64,000 nucleotides of DNA from contig CM064866.1 in the NCBI GenBank assembly GCA_032719365.1, forward strand, positions 72,923,028 through 72,987,027, read 5' to 3'. Source of the DNA: Prinsepia uniflora. Its lineage: Eukaryota; Streptophyta; Magnoliopsida; Rosales; Rosaceae. Below the pieces are notes generated by a model. It searched no databases. It was not told the DNA's origin and was given only the letters and a program-made list of their open reading frames with translations. Below, piece by piece: positions 33,884-44,656 of the stretch; position 1 is the first letter of the stretch; each line of letters starts with the position of its first letter. The translations under genes and the position numbers were made by a program.

Positions 33884-33921
33884 AATACCCCCACACTTAA
33901 ACTTTGCTAGTCCCTAGCAAA
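33884..33921 (-). promoter_or_regulatory. Athila polypurine tract and adjoining hairpin
   Basis: The minus strand reads AAGTGTGGGGGTATTT up to the LTR. Just upstream of it is a perfect 8-bp stem with a 3-nt loop (TTTGCTAGTCCCTAGCAAA, 33903-33921). Confidence 0.85.
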
Positions 33922-35489
33922 TACTAAAATCAAACTACGAATTCAAAACAAGTAGACCCTTAACCATTTGTCTCAAATTTCATTGTTATAATCATGGCAT
34001 AAAAGATTTTCACTTAAAACATTTAAGCAAATGGAATTCAAAAGTTAATATATGGTAACAAAATGTTCAACAAGTAAGATAATGAGTAAATATGGTGAAA
34101 TGGAGTTCTGCACGAATAAGACAAGTATGAATCAACTCACAAGGATATGCACTCATAAATTCACTCAATTTGTGAGGGTTGTGTTTGCACTCAAAGTATG
34201 TGAGAAATACTCACATAATCGAAATGAAGTACTTTTGCAAAATTTCAAACAAACACCTCAAGATAAAAACAAAACATACTTGCACAACTGAACCAAAACC
34301 ATAAGCTTACTCAAGTGATTGACTCAACTAATCAAAATTTACCATCTTAAGGATCATAAGGTCTTTACGAAGGTTGTAATGGGGCTAAGATTAGAGGCAA
34401 GGAATATATAGGACAAGTGGTGCTCAAATTCGTTCCAAGACTCAATAGACTCCCAAAACGTATCATAACTTCCCAACCTTAGTGCAATGATGTCAGTAAT
34501 CCATCCCTTTGAACATAGGCCTAATTTCATCTTGTTGGGCCTCGAATTCATTCTTTGTGTCGGATTTACAAATGTAAAGGACTTAACTCAAACATTCATA
34601 ATCAAACCTTATTACCTTGATAAAAACTTCAAAATATCTTCTTTTTTTTTCTTTTTTTTCATTTTTTTTTTCATATATCAAGGTAATAACATGTGTCAAA
34701 AATACAACAATGTTTGAGTAAGTAAATCCACAAAATACACATAAAAGTCTTTCAATATCATCATTTCCTCTTTACACAATCATTATGTCTTCAACCGAGT
34801 CCTTGGAACAAAGGTAAAAGATGTCTATACTAAGCTCAAGTGTTTAGATAATCATGGTGAGGAAAGAAAGGTTTAATGTGGGCTCAAAAGGGGTAAAACT
34901 AAGGGGGTCGCAACTTGTGCGCACAAAATAGGGAACATGGATGTTTGAATTTGTGGTGTTAACCCTAATGCCTTAATCATTTCCAAAATCAGAGAATTTA
35001 TTGACTTAAAAAGCTTTGAAAATCACATAGAATAAGTTCTAGTACTCTAGAGTTCATTAAAAGCTATGGCAAGCAGTTATGAGGCTTATGTATATCAATT
35101 TAAACAAAGAACTTATGAATCACTCATCAAAGATGTATATAAGTTCTAAAGCTCACATAAGGTTCAAATGATTCATACTTATCATATCATGCTTATTTAT
35201 GTACCAATTTACATGCATTATCTTCAAGTAGTAACACTTAATCACAAAATATTAACAAACAAATTCAAGTTGTAGTGATCATCTTTATAGCCATAACATA
35301 TTCATTTCCGTTCATTTATATCATTGACAAGTTAAAGGTCAACTTGATACTCGTAAAAACACTACGTTAAAACAAAAAGACTCAAGAAAGCAATATTTTG
35401 TTTTTTTGTTTTTTTTTTAAATTTTTTTTTTTCGTTAAGAAAGACTTAATAAAACAATTTCAAATGCACAAATAAATTTGTAAACCATT
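33922..35489 (-). other. Non-coding region between Athila pol and 3' LTR
   Basis: AT-rich, without env-like or other ORF. A 14-bp inverted repeat TTATTACCTTGATA (34609-34622) faces TATCAAGGTAATAA (34676-34689) across a T-rich loop. Poly-T tracts lie at 34640-34670 and 35400-35432. Confidence 0.6.
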
Positions 35490-35525
35490 CCCCCACACTT
35501 AAATTCTACATTGTCCTCAATGTAG
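35490..35525 (-). promoter_or_regulatory. Second hairpin and polypurine-like tract downstream of pol
   Basis: The word CCCCCACACTTAAA of the true polypurine tract (33888-33901) recurs at 35490-35503. It is followed by a perfect 8-bp stem with 4-nt loop (CTACATTGTCCTCAATGTAG, 35506-35525). The order and spacing are the same as at the LTR, though the stem sequence differs. Confidence 0.6.
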
Positions 35526-35736
35526 GAAAATACGAAATAATTAAACATAGAATCAAAGTAAGGAAGATGATTTAAGAAAATGAAGAAAGAAAGAAAAACA
35601 TAAACAAAGTAAAAGAGAGTGAAGGGTTGAAAGAAAGCAAATCTGTGTTGATGACTCCTTCACACTCGAGAACACATTGGGTTGCCTCCCAACAAGCGCT
35701 TGAAGTTTAACGTCCATCCAGCCTAGACCAAATTCT

Positions 35737-38700
35737 TTATCTGATGGGACGTAGAAATACTCTGTCTGACTCCACATCATGTCCTCCAATTGCCTCGATG
35801 TAAGGCTTCAATCGGTGGCCATTGACCTTGAACTCTTTTCCCGTTTCAATGCTTTTGATCTGTATAGCTCCATGGGAAAACACATTAGTAACAACAAAAG
35901 GACTTACCCATCTGGAGAATAATTTACCTGGAAAGAGTCTAAGTCGGGAATTGAACAACAAAACTTTCTGGCCAATGTCAAATGCTTTACTCTTGATCTG
36001 TTTGTCATGAAATGTCTTTGCCTTTTCCTTGTAGATCAGAGTGCTTTCAAATGCATCATTTCTTATTTCCTCAAGCTCACTCAGCTGGAGCTTTCGATGC
36101 AGACCGGCATCATCTAGCTTGATGTTGAAATTTTTGACGGCCCACCATGCTTTATGCTCTAGTTCCACCGGAAGGTGACATGCTTTTTCGTACACCAACC
36201 TATAGGGAGACATTCCTATAGGTGTTTTGTATGCCGTCCTGTATGCACAAAGTGCATCATCCAACCGTTGGCTCCAATCCTTACGATTAGGGCCCACAGT
36301 TCGCTCTAATATCTTCTTGATCTCTCTATTACTGACTTCCGCCATTCCACTCGTTTGAGGATGGTAAGGTGTAGAGACTCGATGAGTGACACCATACCGT
36401 TTCATTAAAGCTTCAATGGTCTTGTTGCAGAAATGACTTCCTCCATCACTTATTAGGACCCGCGGGATCCCAAACCTGGAAAGAATGTTAGTTCTGAGGA
36501 AATCTGCAACAGTTTTAGAGTCATTAGTCCTGGTGGCCTTAGCTTCCACCCATTTTGATACATAATCAACAGCAAGTAAGATATAGAGATAGCCATTAGA
36601 TTGAGGAAACGGACCCATAAAATCAATACCCCAAACATCAAATATTTCAACAGTAAGAACATAATGTTGTGGCATTTCATCCCTTCGTCCTAAGTTTCCT
36701 GATCTCTGACATTTATCACAGGCTAAACAGAATGAATGTGCATCTCTAAAAAGTGTGGGCCAATATAGTCCAGATTCTAAGATTTTGAGTGCAGTTTTCC
36801 TAGATCCAAAGTGGCCTCCACAAGCATGGCTATGGCAGAACTCTAGGACTGACCTATGTTCAATATCAGGGACACATCTCCTAATTAATAAATCTGCACA
36901 GTGTTTCCACAAATAAGGTTCATCCCAAATATAGTGCCTAACATGCTTTTTAAGTTTATCTTTTTGTGCACGGGAGAGGGTGGTGGGCAACTGCTTGGTG
37001 ACTAAATAATTGACAATATCAGCATACCAAGGAGTACCTCCCTCGATTCTGAAGAGTTGTTCGTCCGGAAACATCTCTTGAATCGCCACAGGATCTCGTT
37101 CATGTGCAATGCGACTCAAATGATCTGCCACCACGTTCTCTACGCCTTTCTTATCTTTAATCTCGATGTCAAACTCTTGAAGAATAAGAATCCATCGGAT
37201 CAGTCTTGGTTTCGCTTCTTTTTTGGCTAGGAGATACTTCAGTGCTGCATGATCAGTGTAAATAATGACTTTAGTTCGAAGTAGATAAGAGCGAAATTTA
37301 TCTAAAGAAAATACAACAGCAAGCAACTCCTTTTCTGTAGTGGTGTAGTTCATCTGGGCATCATTTAAGGTTCTGGATGCATAGTAGATGGCGTAGGGCT
37401 TCTTATCTCGCCTTTGTCCGAGTACGGCTCCAACTGCATAATCAGAGGCATCGCACATTAGTTCAAAGGGTAAGGACCAATCAGGGGCACAAAGAATGGG
37501 GGCAGTGGTTAAGAGATTTTTAAGCTTCTCAAAAGCTTCCTGACAGTCTGTATCAAAGACGAAGGGTGTCTCTTTCTGAAGCAGTCGGCACAAGGGCCTT
37601 GCAATGTGGGAGAAGTCTTGGATAAATCTTCTGTAAAATTCTGCGTGACCAAGAAATGAACGGACTCCTCTCACCGAAGTGGGAGAGGGTAAGTGGCGCA
37701 CAATATCAACTTTAGATTTATCGACTTCAATTCCTCTTTCAGAGACAATATGGCCCAAGACTATCCCTTGTCTAACCATGAAATGACATTTTTCCCAGTT
37801 AAGTACCAGATTAGTTTCGACACACCTTTGTAAGATAAGTGCTAAGTGTTCTAAGAATGCATCAAAACTATCCCCAAAGACACTAAAATCGTCCATAAAT
37901 ACTTCAATTATTTTTTCGACGTATTCAGAGAAAATAGAAAGCATGCATCTTTGGAAAGTACCTGGGGCGTTACATAAACCGAAAGGCATTCTTCGGTAGG
38001 CAAAAGTGCCAAAAGGACAAGTGAAAGTCGTTTTATCTTGGTCATTTTGAGCGATACAGATTTGATTGTACCCGGAATAACCATCAAGAAAGCAATAATA
38101 GGAGTGACCTGCTAACCTTTCAAGCATTTGATCAATGAAGGGCAAAGGAAAGTGATCCTTCCTAGTTGCTTTGTTCAGGCGTCGATAGTCGATGCAGACT
38201 CTGTATCCGGTCACTGTTCGTTGGGGCACTAGCTCTCCTTCACTGTTCGCAACAACTGTGACTCCACTTTTCTTTGGGACTACTTGGACTGGTGAGACCC
38301 ATTTGCTGTCTGAAATTGGGTAGATGACACCACAGTCCAAGAGTTTGATGACCTCTTGTTTCACGACTTCCATCATTGGAGGATGGAGGCGACGTTGGGC
38401 TTCGCGAGAGGGTTTTGCATCATCTTCCAGTAAGATTCGATGCACACAAGTTGTAGGGCTGATTCCCTTGATATCTGACAGAGTCCATCCAATGGCTGTC
38501 TTGTACTTTGTCAAGACCTGTACCAGTCTATCTTCCTGTGACTCGGTTAGTGCAGAAGACACTATGACGGGCAGAGTGTCGTCCGAGCCAAGATAGGCAT
38601 ACTTCAGGTGGTCAGGCAAAACTTTGAGCTCGAGAACGGGGGCCTGAATCACTGAAGGAGGAGTGGCATTAATACTAATTGGAAATGACGAGGGTACCTG

Positions 38701-40335
38701 ATGATTCACCATTCTGGGGGTCTCATTTAGGGTCATGACTTCATCCCAAATTCGAGGTTCTAGTTCGTAATCTGTATCCTCAACCAAGGCGTCCCCTGAT
38801 TGCGTTAGGCCAACTCCTTCCTGGATTATCATGTTGAGTGTGTCTTCTCTAATTGAATCAAAATGTTTCTCTGCGAGAGAAGTGCACACGTCAATAGAAA
38901 AAGTAGTATGAGTTGCGGAACTAGGGTACCTCATGGCATCAAAAATGTTGAAGCCAATTTCCTCTCCTTCTACTTCCATAGTTAATGTTCCATTGAACAC
39001 ATCAATCTTTGTCTTGGTAGTTCTCATGAATGGTCTTCCCAACAGCATTAGTGGAGCTTGATTCGTAGGGGAATCCTCCATGTCTAGGACATAAAAGTCA
39101 GCGGGGAAGATGAGCTGGTTAACCTGCACAAGAACATCTTCGACGTATCCCTTAGGATACACATTAGAGCGATCGGCTAACTGAATGATAATATCGTCAT
39201 GCTGTAATTTACCTAGACCTAGGGCAACATATAGTGAATATGGCATAACATTAATGGATGCTCCTAAGTCTAGCATGACTTTATCAAATGACTTGTTACC
39301 AATCACGCAGGGAACAGAAAAACTCCCTGGATCCTTCAACTTTGGGGGAAGCCGACGCTGGATTACAGCAGAAACTGTTTCACTCACCATCACAACCTCC
39401 TTCTCCCTCGTCTGGCGCCTTGGAGTGCATAACTCTTTCAGAAATTTTGCGTATTTCGGCACTTGTTTGATGCACTCGATCAAGGGCATGTTGATTTGCA
39501 CCCTTTTGAAGATCTCCAAGATTTCCTCATCGGATTCATTCTTCTTAGATTTGGCAAGCCTACTTGGAAATGGTGCATGCACAAATGGGGAATTAGTAAC
39601 AACCGAACTTGAAGGGATTGGGTTATTACCTTGTGTGTGGGTAGGTTGAACTGGCGGTTGTGTCGTGGTGGTCTTAGTTGCCACCTTGTGCTTTTCAGCC
39701 TCAGAAACGGCTGGATCTGGTTCTATTTCTCCGAGCACTCTACCACTTCGAGTGATAATTGCATTGGCTTCAGGTCTTACATTTGGGTTAGGCGTAGGTT
39801 GAGGTGGAAGCACCCCGCTAGCTTGGATCTTACCCATGAAGTCCACGACCTTGCCCATTTGGTCCTTCAGATCAGCGATGTCTTTTTGTTGATTTTGCTG
39901 ACCTGTGACAAGAGCCTGAGTTGACGCCATTAGTGTTTGCTGCCCTTGGGAAAGAGCAGCCAGCCTTTTATCATAATCAGGATTAGAAGATGAAGAAGTA
40001 TGATTATTTGCATGATTATGAGAAAAGTTAGAAAATGGGACCAGAGGCCTTGGTTGCCATGTGGGCCTTGGTTGCCATGTGGGCCTTGGGAACTGGTCTG
40101 GGACACGGTTTGGCCTAGTCGACATGTGCTGAGGGTTTAGGACATTGTTCGGATCTCTCCAACTGTAACCTTGGGTCCTTGGCCCTCCTTGAAAGCCTCC
40201 AATGGCGTGTGCCATTTCAGTTCCGGAGTCTTCCTCCCTTGCAGTGTAGGGACATTGTTCCTCAAGATGGCCTTGAGAGCATATGGAACAAACTGGAGCT
40301 ACCTGTTTCTTTAGTTCAAGCATATTTGAAAGCAT
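35737..40335 (-). CDS. Athila gag C-terminus and pol polyprotein
   Basis: An uninterrupted frame of 1,532 residues. A short zinc knuckle, CSICSQGHLEEQC (residues 16-28, CX2CX3HX4C), ends the gag part. A Pro/Gln-rich linker follows. The aspartic protease has DLGAS near residue 355 and LLGRPFM. Reverse transcriptase has RVCIDYRRLNKAT, MPFGLCNAP and the catalytic FMDD near 814 (Phe-Met in place of Tyr-Val). RNase H begins MCDASD near 962 and has YTDHAALKYL. Integrase has the HHCC finger (HSHACGGHFG, CLACDKCQ, about 1170-1210), then WGIDFMG, SDGGSHF and the Glu in MAEVSNREI. The frame ends VFLRPIR after KVNGHRLKPYIE. All catalytic motifs look intact. Because the gag start is upstream of a UGA, this ORF would be reached only by readthrough or not at all. 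Confidence 0.95.
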   Translation of the reverse strand: MLSNMLELKKQVAPVCSICSQGHLEEQCPYTAREEDSGTEMAHAIGGFQGGPRTQGYSWRDPNNVLNPQHMSTRPNRVPDQFPRPTWQPRPTWQPRPLVPFSNFSHNHANNHTSSSSNPDYDKRLAALSQGQQTLMASTQALVTGQQNQQKDIADLKDQMGKVVDFMGKIQASGVLPPQPTPNPNVRPEANAIITRSGRVLGEIEPDPAVSEAEKHKVATKTTTTQPPVQPTHTQGNNPIPSSSVVTNSPFVHAPFPSRLAKSKKNESDEEILEIFKRVQINMPLIECIKQVPKYAKFLKELCTPRRQTREKEVVMVSETVSAVIQRRLPPKLKDPGSFSVPCVIGNKSFDKVMLDLGASINVMPYSLYVALGLGKLQHDDIIIQLADRSNVYPKGYVEDVLVQVNQLIFPADFYVLDMEDSPTNQAPLMLLGRPFMRTTKTKIDVFNGTLTMEVEGEEIGFNIFDAMRYPSSATHTTFSIDVCTSLAEKHFDSIREDTLNMIIQEGVGLTQSGDALVEDTDYELEPRIWDEVMTLNETPRMVNHQVPSSFPISINATPPSVIQAPVLELKVLPDHLKYAYLGSDDTLPVIVSSALTESQEDRLVQVLTKYKTAIGWTLSDIKGISPTTCVHRILLEDDAKPSREAQRRLHPPMMEVVKQEVIKLLDCGVIYPISDSKWVSPVQVVPKKSGVTVVANSEGELVPQRTVTGYRVCIDYRRLNKATRKDHFPLPFIDQMLERLAGHSYYCFLDGYSGYNQICIAQNDQDKTTFTCPFGTFAYRRMPFGLCNAPGTFQRCMLSIFSEYVEKIIEVFMDDFSVFGDSFDAFLEHLALILQRCVETNLVLNWEKCHFMVRQGIVLGHIVSERGIEVDKSKVDIVRHLPSPTSVRGVRSFLGHAEFYRRFIQDFSHIARPLCRLLQKETPFVFDTDCQEAFEKLKNLLTTAPILCAPDWSLPFELMCDASDYAVGAVLGQRRDKKPYAIYYASRTLNDAQMNYTTTEKELLAVVFSLDKFRSYLLRTKVIIYTDHAALKYLLAKKEAKPRLIRWILILQEFDIEIKDKKGVENVVADHLSRIAHERDPVAIQEMFPDEQLFRIEGGTPWYADIVNYLVTKQLPTTLSRAQKDKLKKHVRHYIWDEPYLWKHCADLLIRRCVPDIEHRSVLEFCHSHACGGHFGSRKTALKILESGLYWPTLFRDAHSFCLACDKCQRSGNLGRRDEMPQHYVLTVEIFDVWGIDFMGPFPQSNGYLYILLAVDYVSKWVEAKATRTNDSKTVADFLRTNILSRFGIPRVLISDGGSHFCNKTIEALMKRYGVTHRVSTPYHPQTSGMAEVSNREIKKILERTVGPNRKDWSQRLDDALCAYRTAYKTPIGMSPYRLVYEKACHLPVELEHKAWWAVKNFNIKLDDAGLHRKLQLSELEEIRNDAFESTLIYKEKAKTFHDKQIKSKAFDIGQKVLLFNSRLRLFPGKLFSRWVSPFVVTNVFSHGAIQIKSIETGKEFKVNGHRLKPYIEAIGGHDVESDRVFLRPIR

Positions 40336-40491
40336 AGAGGTGATCTTATCTAACTTAGAATCATTTATAGCATGGGAACTTACCTCATGTACCTTTCTAG
40401 AAATAAGATCGGCACCTTCGTATTGTGCATCATTGAGTGCACGGCTTTCAAGTAGTGCACGACCATCTACTAGGCTCCGAGCTAAGAAACT

Positions 40492-41247
40492 TCAATTAGC
40501 TGCAGCATCGAGCAGTCCTCTATCCCAACCTTTGAGTCCTTCATAAAAGTAGGTTAAAAGATAGCCTTCTGTGATCCCGTGAGTAGGGCATGAAGCACAA
40601 AGTTCCTTAAACCTCTCATAGTACTGGCTGAAATTCTCATCATGTTCTTTCTGCTTGATTCCAGTGATTTCTTTTCTTAAGACCGTAATCTTTGAGGCAG
40701 GGAAGTACTTGGTAAGAAACTCCTGAACCAACTTCTCCCAAGAGTCAATATGATTGGGTGGGAGACTTAAAAGCCATACCCGTGCTCTTTCTTCCAAGGA
40801 CAATGGGAAAGCTGAAAGCTTCATGATTTCCAAGTCCGCATCATCCGGACACATACTACTAATGATGAATTGGAACTCCGTTAATTGTTTGTGTGGATCT
40901 TCATTTCTGATTCCACGGAACTTGGGTAGTTGATGAAGGACTCCACTCTTAAGCTCAATATCTTTCTTGTTGGTTCGAGGCTCGGGATACTGGATGCAGA
41001 AGTCTGTAGTGCCATTTGTGTTTGCACATGTCTGCTCCCGGATACTCAGGTTTCGTGCCATGGTTATCGGTGTTCCGAAAATCTGTTCTTCTTCTGAATT
41101 ACTCTTCTCGCTTTTGGACTCACCGAATATTGGGGATGGAGGTTCGAACGAACTGGTTTGCTTAAGTGCGTCTCTGAATGTGGCGTTGCTTGGTGAGATG
41201 TCAAGTTGTCTTCTCAGTCGATCAAGCTTAGATTGATGAGCACGCAT
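40492..41247 (-). CDS. Athila gag N-terminal part, ended by an in-frame UGA
   Basis: 251 residues from MRAHQSKLDRLRRQLD. The capsid-type retrotransposon gag region includes FRGIRNEDPHKQL, LPPNHIDSWEKLVQEFLTKYF and YERFKELCASCPTHG. The frame stops at UGA (40492-40494) after LLDAAAN. The same frame stays open from there into the pol frame for 52 codons before the Met at 40335. Athila gag-pol is usually one long frame, so this is probably a single nonsense change. It is followed by AGT, which is not a known strong readthrough context. Confidence 0.9.
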   Translation of the reverse strand: MRAHQSKLDRLRRQLDISPSNATFRDALKQTSSFEPPSPIFGESKSEKSNSEEEQIFGTPITMARNLSIREQTCANTNGTTDFCIQYPEPRTNKKDIELKSGVLHQLPKFRGIRNEDPHKQLTEFQFIISSMCPDDADLEIMKLSAFPLSLEERARVWLLSLPPNHIDSWEKLVQEFLTKYFPASKITVLRKEITGIKQKEHDENFSQYYERFKELCASCPTHGITEGYLLTYFYEGLKGWDRGLLDAAAN

Positions 41248-42582
41248 TCATAAGTTCGTACCTCTATGAAAACAAAACTCTAAGTTAGAAGACAATTATA
41301 CACAAGAAGAGATAATAAGAGTAAGATAGTAGATATTTGCATAAAGTATCACATAAATGGAAACCAGGATTAACAAAAAGTTACGTTAATGGAAAGAAAA
41401 TGCACAAGTTACAAATTCAAACTAATAATGCAATAAGTAGAGTTTTAGAGTGTCATGAATAACTTTCTCCTTCCGTTTCTCATAGTACTTTCCTGGGCGT
41501 ACGACCTGCGCGTACTGATAACCACCATTCCACCATTCAACATTAATCATGGCCAGTTGAGATAGATGTAACGCAAGAAGCAAGGAAAATTTTAAGAGCA
41601 CCCCGAGGCTAGCTTGGCATATACTCCATTGATGTTCCCTTTCTTAATCCAAAACTTGTCACCAGTCATAACTCTCATAGACACCATAATCAATCCAAAT
41701 GACGACATAGAGAATTACCAAACCCTAGTGTTTACAAACTCCGCCCCAACCTCATGTCCATAGATTCGAGTCTATGGTGTGTGGTGATGAAATCCACACA
41801 TCACATCATGAAGGGTTAAGGAGAAAGTAAATAAGAGGGGCACTACCTGTTCCCGAAAGTAAGATTTTGAAGAAAAAGGGACTAAGAGATTCATACAACT
41901 CTAAAACAATTAATAGGAAACAATACTTACACTTTAGGAAATTCAAAGATGAATAAAGTTTCATAAAAAAAATTTTAATTTTTTTTTAATTTTTAATTTT
42001 TAATTTTTTTTAATTTTTTAATTTTTTTTTATTTATTCCGAATTTTCTTTTTTTCATTTAAAATTTAAAGTTTAACAAGATATAAACAAATAATTGATTA
42101 CATAAAAATAAAATAAGTGTAAACATAAAGTTAGTGGAACATAAAGGTTATGGAATAAAATTAAAAGAAAGTTAATGGAATAAAGTTAATGTAATATAAT
42201 TAAAGTTAAGGGAATAAAGAAAAAGTGTGAATATTAAGTTAATGGAATAAAGTATAATGTAATAAATAAAAGTAAAAGTAAAGAAAAGTGAACATATAAA
42301 ATATGCATTTATGAACAAGTATCAAATTTAATATGAACAAATATATATATAAAAAAAATTATGAACATTTATGAACAAGTATAAATTAGAAATTAAGAAT
42401 AAGTAAAGTATGAGCATTATAAACAAACATAATAAGAACAATAATAAGATGGATAAATAAAATATAAACAAGTAAGTAAATGTTATAAACAAATATAATA
42501 TTAACAAAAGTAAAATTTATAAACAAGTATAATATGCACAATTTATATACATACACTAACAAATTAAAATGATTTTCAATTT
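41248..42582 (-). other. Athila 5' untranslated leader
   Basis: About 1.3 kb between primer site and gag start, without ORFs. Positions 41965-42060 are a long T/A-rich run. Positions 42060-42540 are an A-rich region with recurring AAAGTTAATGGAATAAAG and TATGAACA-type words. Confidence 0.7.
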
Positions 42583-42599
42583 CCCCGGCAACGGCGCCA
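42583..42599 (-). promoter_or_regulatory. Primer-binding site, tRNA-Asp
   Basis: On the minus strand, TGGCGCCGTTGCCGGGG begins five bases after the 5' LTR. It is complementary to the CCCCGGCAACGGCGCCA end of plant tRNA-Asp(GTC). Confidence 0.95.
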
Positions 42600-42604
42600 A
42601 AAAT

Positions 42605-44470
42605 TGACTAAACCCAAACTACGCATTAATTTAAACATGTAATTCGAGTGTTATACAATTTACACCTTTTTTGTGTAGATATAGTATTGATAAATAGGGA
42701 TCGTTCTTAACCGGGGAAATTAGGGACATTATTAATGTGTTAGTGGGAGATGAATAAAAGAATAATGAATTAAAGAATTAAATAATCAAAGAATTAAATA
42801 ATCAAAGAATTAACAATTTAAAGAATTAATTACTTAAAGAATAAAAGAATAAAGCATTAAAGAATAAAAGAATTAAAGAATTGACTAATCAAAGAATCAA
42901 TAAACTAAAGAGTAAAGAAAAAAAAAGAATAAACAATAAAAGGAATCAAAGAATTAAAGAATTAAAAGAATTAAAGAATAAAAGAATAAAAGGGGGGTTT
43001 TAAAAAGGTTTGTAATAAGTAAAAGCATAGATAAACTAATTTTACTTCTATTCTAATTCATGTACAAATGACCTTCTTAAAACACAAATCTTACCCACAC
43101 TCTAATAATTGCAAATATTAAAACAATCACGAAATTTTACCTTAATCGTCTTAATTACCTTCATACATTTTTCAATACTATAAATGCACCGACAACGGAC
43201 AACACTTACAATATGATTCACCTTTTGTTTTTGACTGAATGCGCCGACAGCGATCAACATTAAGTCTCTTCAATTCAATTTTAAATGCACCGACAGCGGA
43301 TAAAACACTTAACATCAAATTGAAGTATAAAGCACTAAAATGTATAAAATAACTAAAATTCATAAAGTAAGACACATGTAGATTGCATTTAACACTTACA
43401 AATATTAGTAAGAAAAACCTCACATATATTGAACTATAATCAAAACCAATAACAAAAATGAGAGTTTGAGTAAATGGAGAGTAATTGTTACACTTTCAAG
43501 ATGGATGAAAACAATGGATTGTTATTCATACGATTCTCCGACAGCGGACGGAACCTTATGAAGATGGAGGAAATAACCTTGGGAAATATGGACTCAAAAC
43601 TCTAAACTTTGTATTGGAGATACTTTGCCAAAGTTTCTCTCAAAGAAGGCTCAAATGTGTGCCTCAAAGAAGGTGTGTTTCAACAAGTGAATTGAAACCC
43701 TATTTATAGGTGGAGAAAGCTACCAAAAAAATATAAAAATACAATAAAAAATGTTAAATAATGGAATGATGAGTAATAAAGATTTGTGATGATGTTTAGA
43801 AGTGGTTTGAGTTGTAAAGTTGTGAAATTTGGTTGGAAAGTGGCTTGGAAAGTGGCTGGAAATTGGGTGGAATCTGCTGGAAAAGAGGACCAGGATTTCG
43901 GCAGAGAGCTGCTGAAAAGAGTTCACAAAATTCGGTAGGCTGCAGCTGATTGGTGGAAATAGGGCTCGGCAGGTGCGCGCTGAAGAGGGGAGAAGCGGAT
44001 CGGGACGCGCGCGCCGAATGGTGGAAGAGCAAATCGGCCGGCGCCTGTCGACGGGTCCTCTGGGCTGAAGGGAAGGCGCTGACGCGGGCCTGCGGACTGG
44101 GCTGCTAATCTGGGCTTACGGCTCCCTGGGCCTGGGCCGTGTGGATGCGGGCTTCAAGGCGACGGGCTGGGCTGCAACCATTAATTGGGTTTGGGCTGCA
44201 ATTACTTGGGTTTGGGCTGCAAAGAATTAATTAATTAATTTATTTATAACTAAATTAATTATTCCACCGAATTTCGTCCATATTTTATTCGTTATAATTC
44301 TGATCGAAACGATTCTTTTGCCAAAATGCTCCAAATTACAACCTTTATTTTTCTAAACATAAAAATCACAAAATAATTTATTTTATCAATTTATTTAATA
44401 TTTTAATATTAAAAGTCAAGTATAAAGGGTATAAAATAATATAAAATAATGCTTATTTAACGTTCTATCA
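42605..44470 (-). repeat. 5' LTR of the Athila element
   Basis: The promoter-bearing copy. A minus-strand TATA box CTATAAATAG lies at 43700-43709, so the transcript should start near 43670. Downstream of it, in the leader, are four CGACARCG motifs (about 43190, 43245, 43291 and 43539). It ends at 44470, followed by target duplication GTGTC. Confidence 0.95.
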
Positions 44471-44656
44471 GTGTCATAGTTTGTTGCTTGAAAATTCGAA
44501 CTTTCAAATCGTTCAGTTATTAACAATTTGATTTTGGGTGTATGTTGTGTAGCACCTTGTCAACGCAATTGTGAATTTTATTTCCCTAAACTAAGATGTT
44601 AATTAATACGCAAAGCCACATAACTGGTGTGCATAAATGAAAAAGAAATGACAAGA

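Larger units (their letters stand above)
32016..44470 (-). mobile_element. Nearly complete Athila-type Ty3/gypsy retrotransposon (12.5 kb)
   Basis: The LTRs (32016-33883, 1,868 bp; 42605-44470, 1,866 bp) differ at only about 20 positions by eye. The 5-bp target duplication is GTGTC (32011-32015 and 44471-44475). Coding is on the minus strand: gag 41247-40492, then pol 40335-35737 in the same frame, separated by one UGA stop. The primer site matches tRNA-Asp and the polypurine tract lies next to 33883. About 1.8 kb between pol and the 3' LTR, where Athila relatives may carry an env-like ORF, has no ORF of note. About 1 percent LTR divergence means a recent insertion. Confidence 0.95.

Noticed and set aside
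33922..35489. Search for an env-like ORF of the Athila element
   Set aside because: No ORF with a signal peptide, transmembrane segment or length beyond about 80 codons is present. The region is treated as non-coding.
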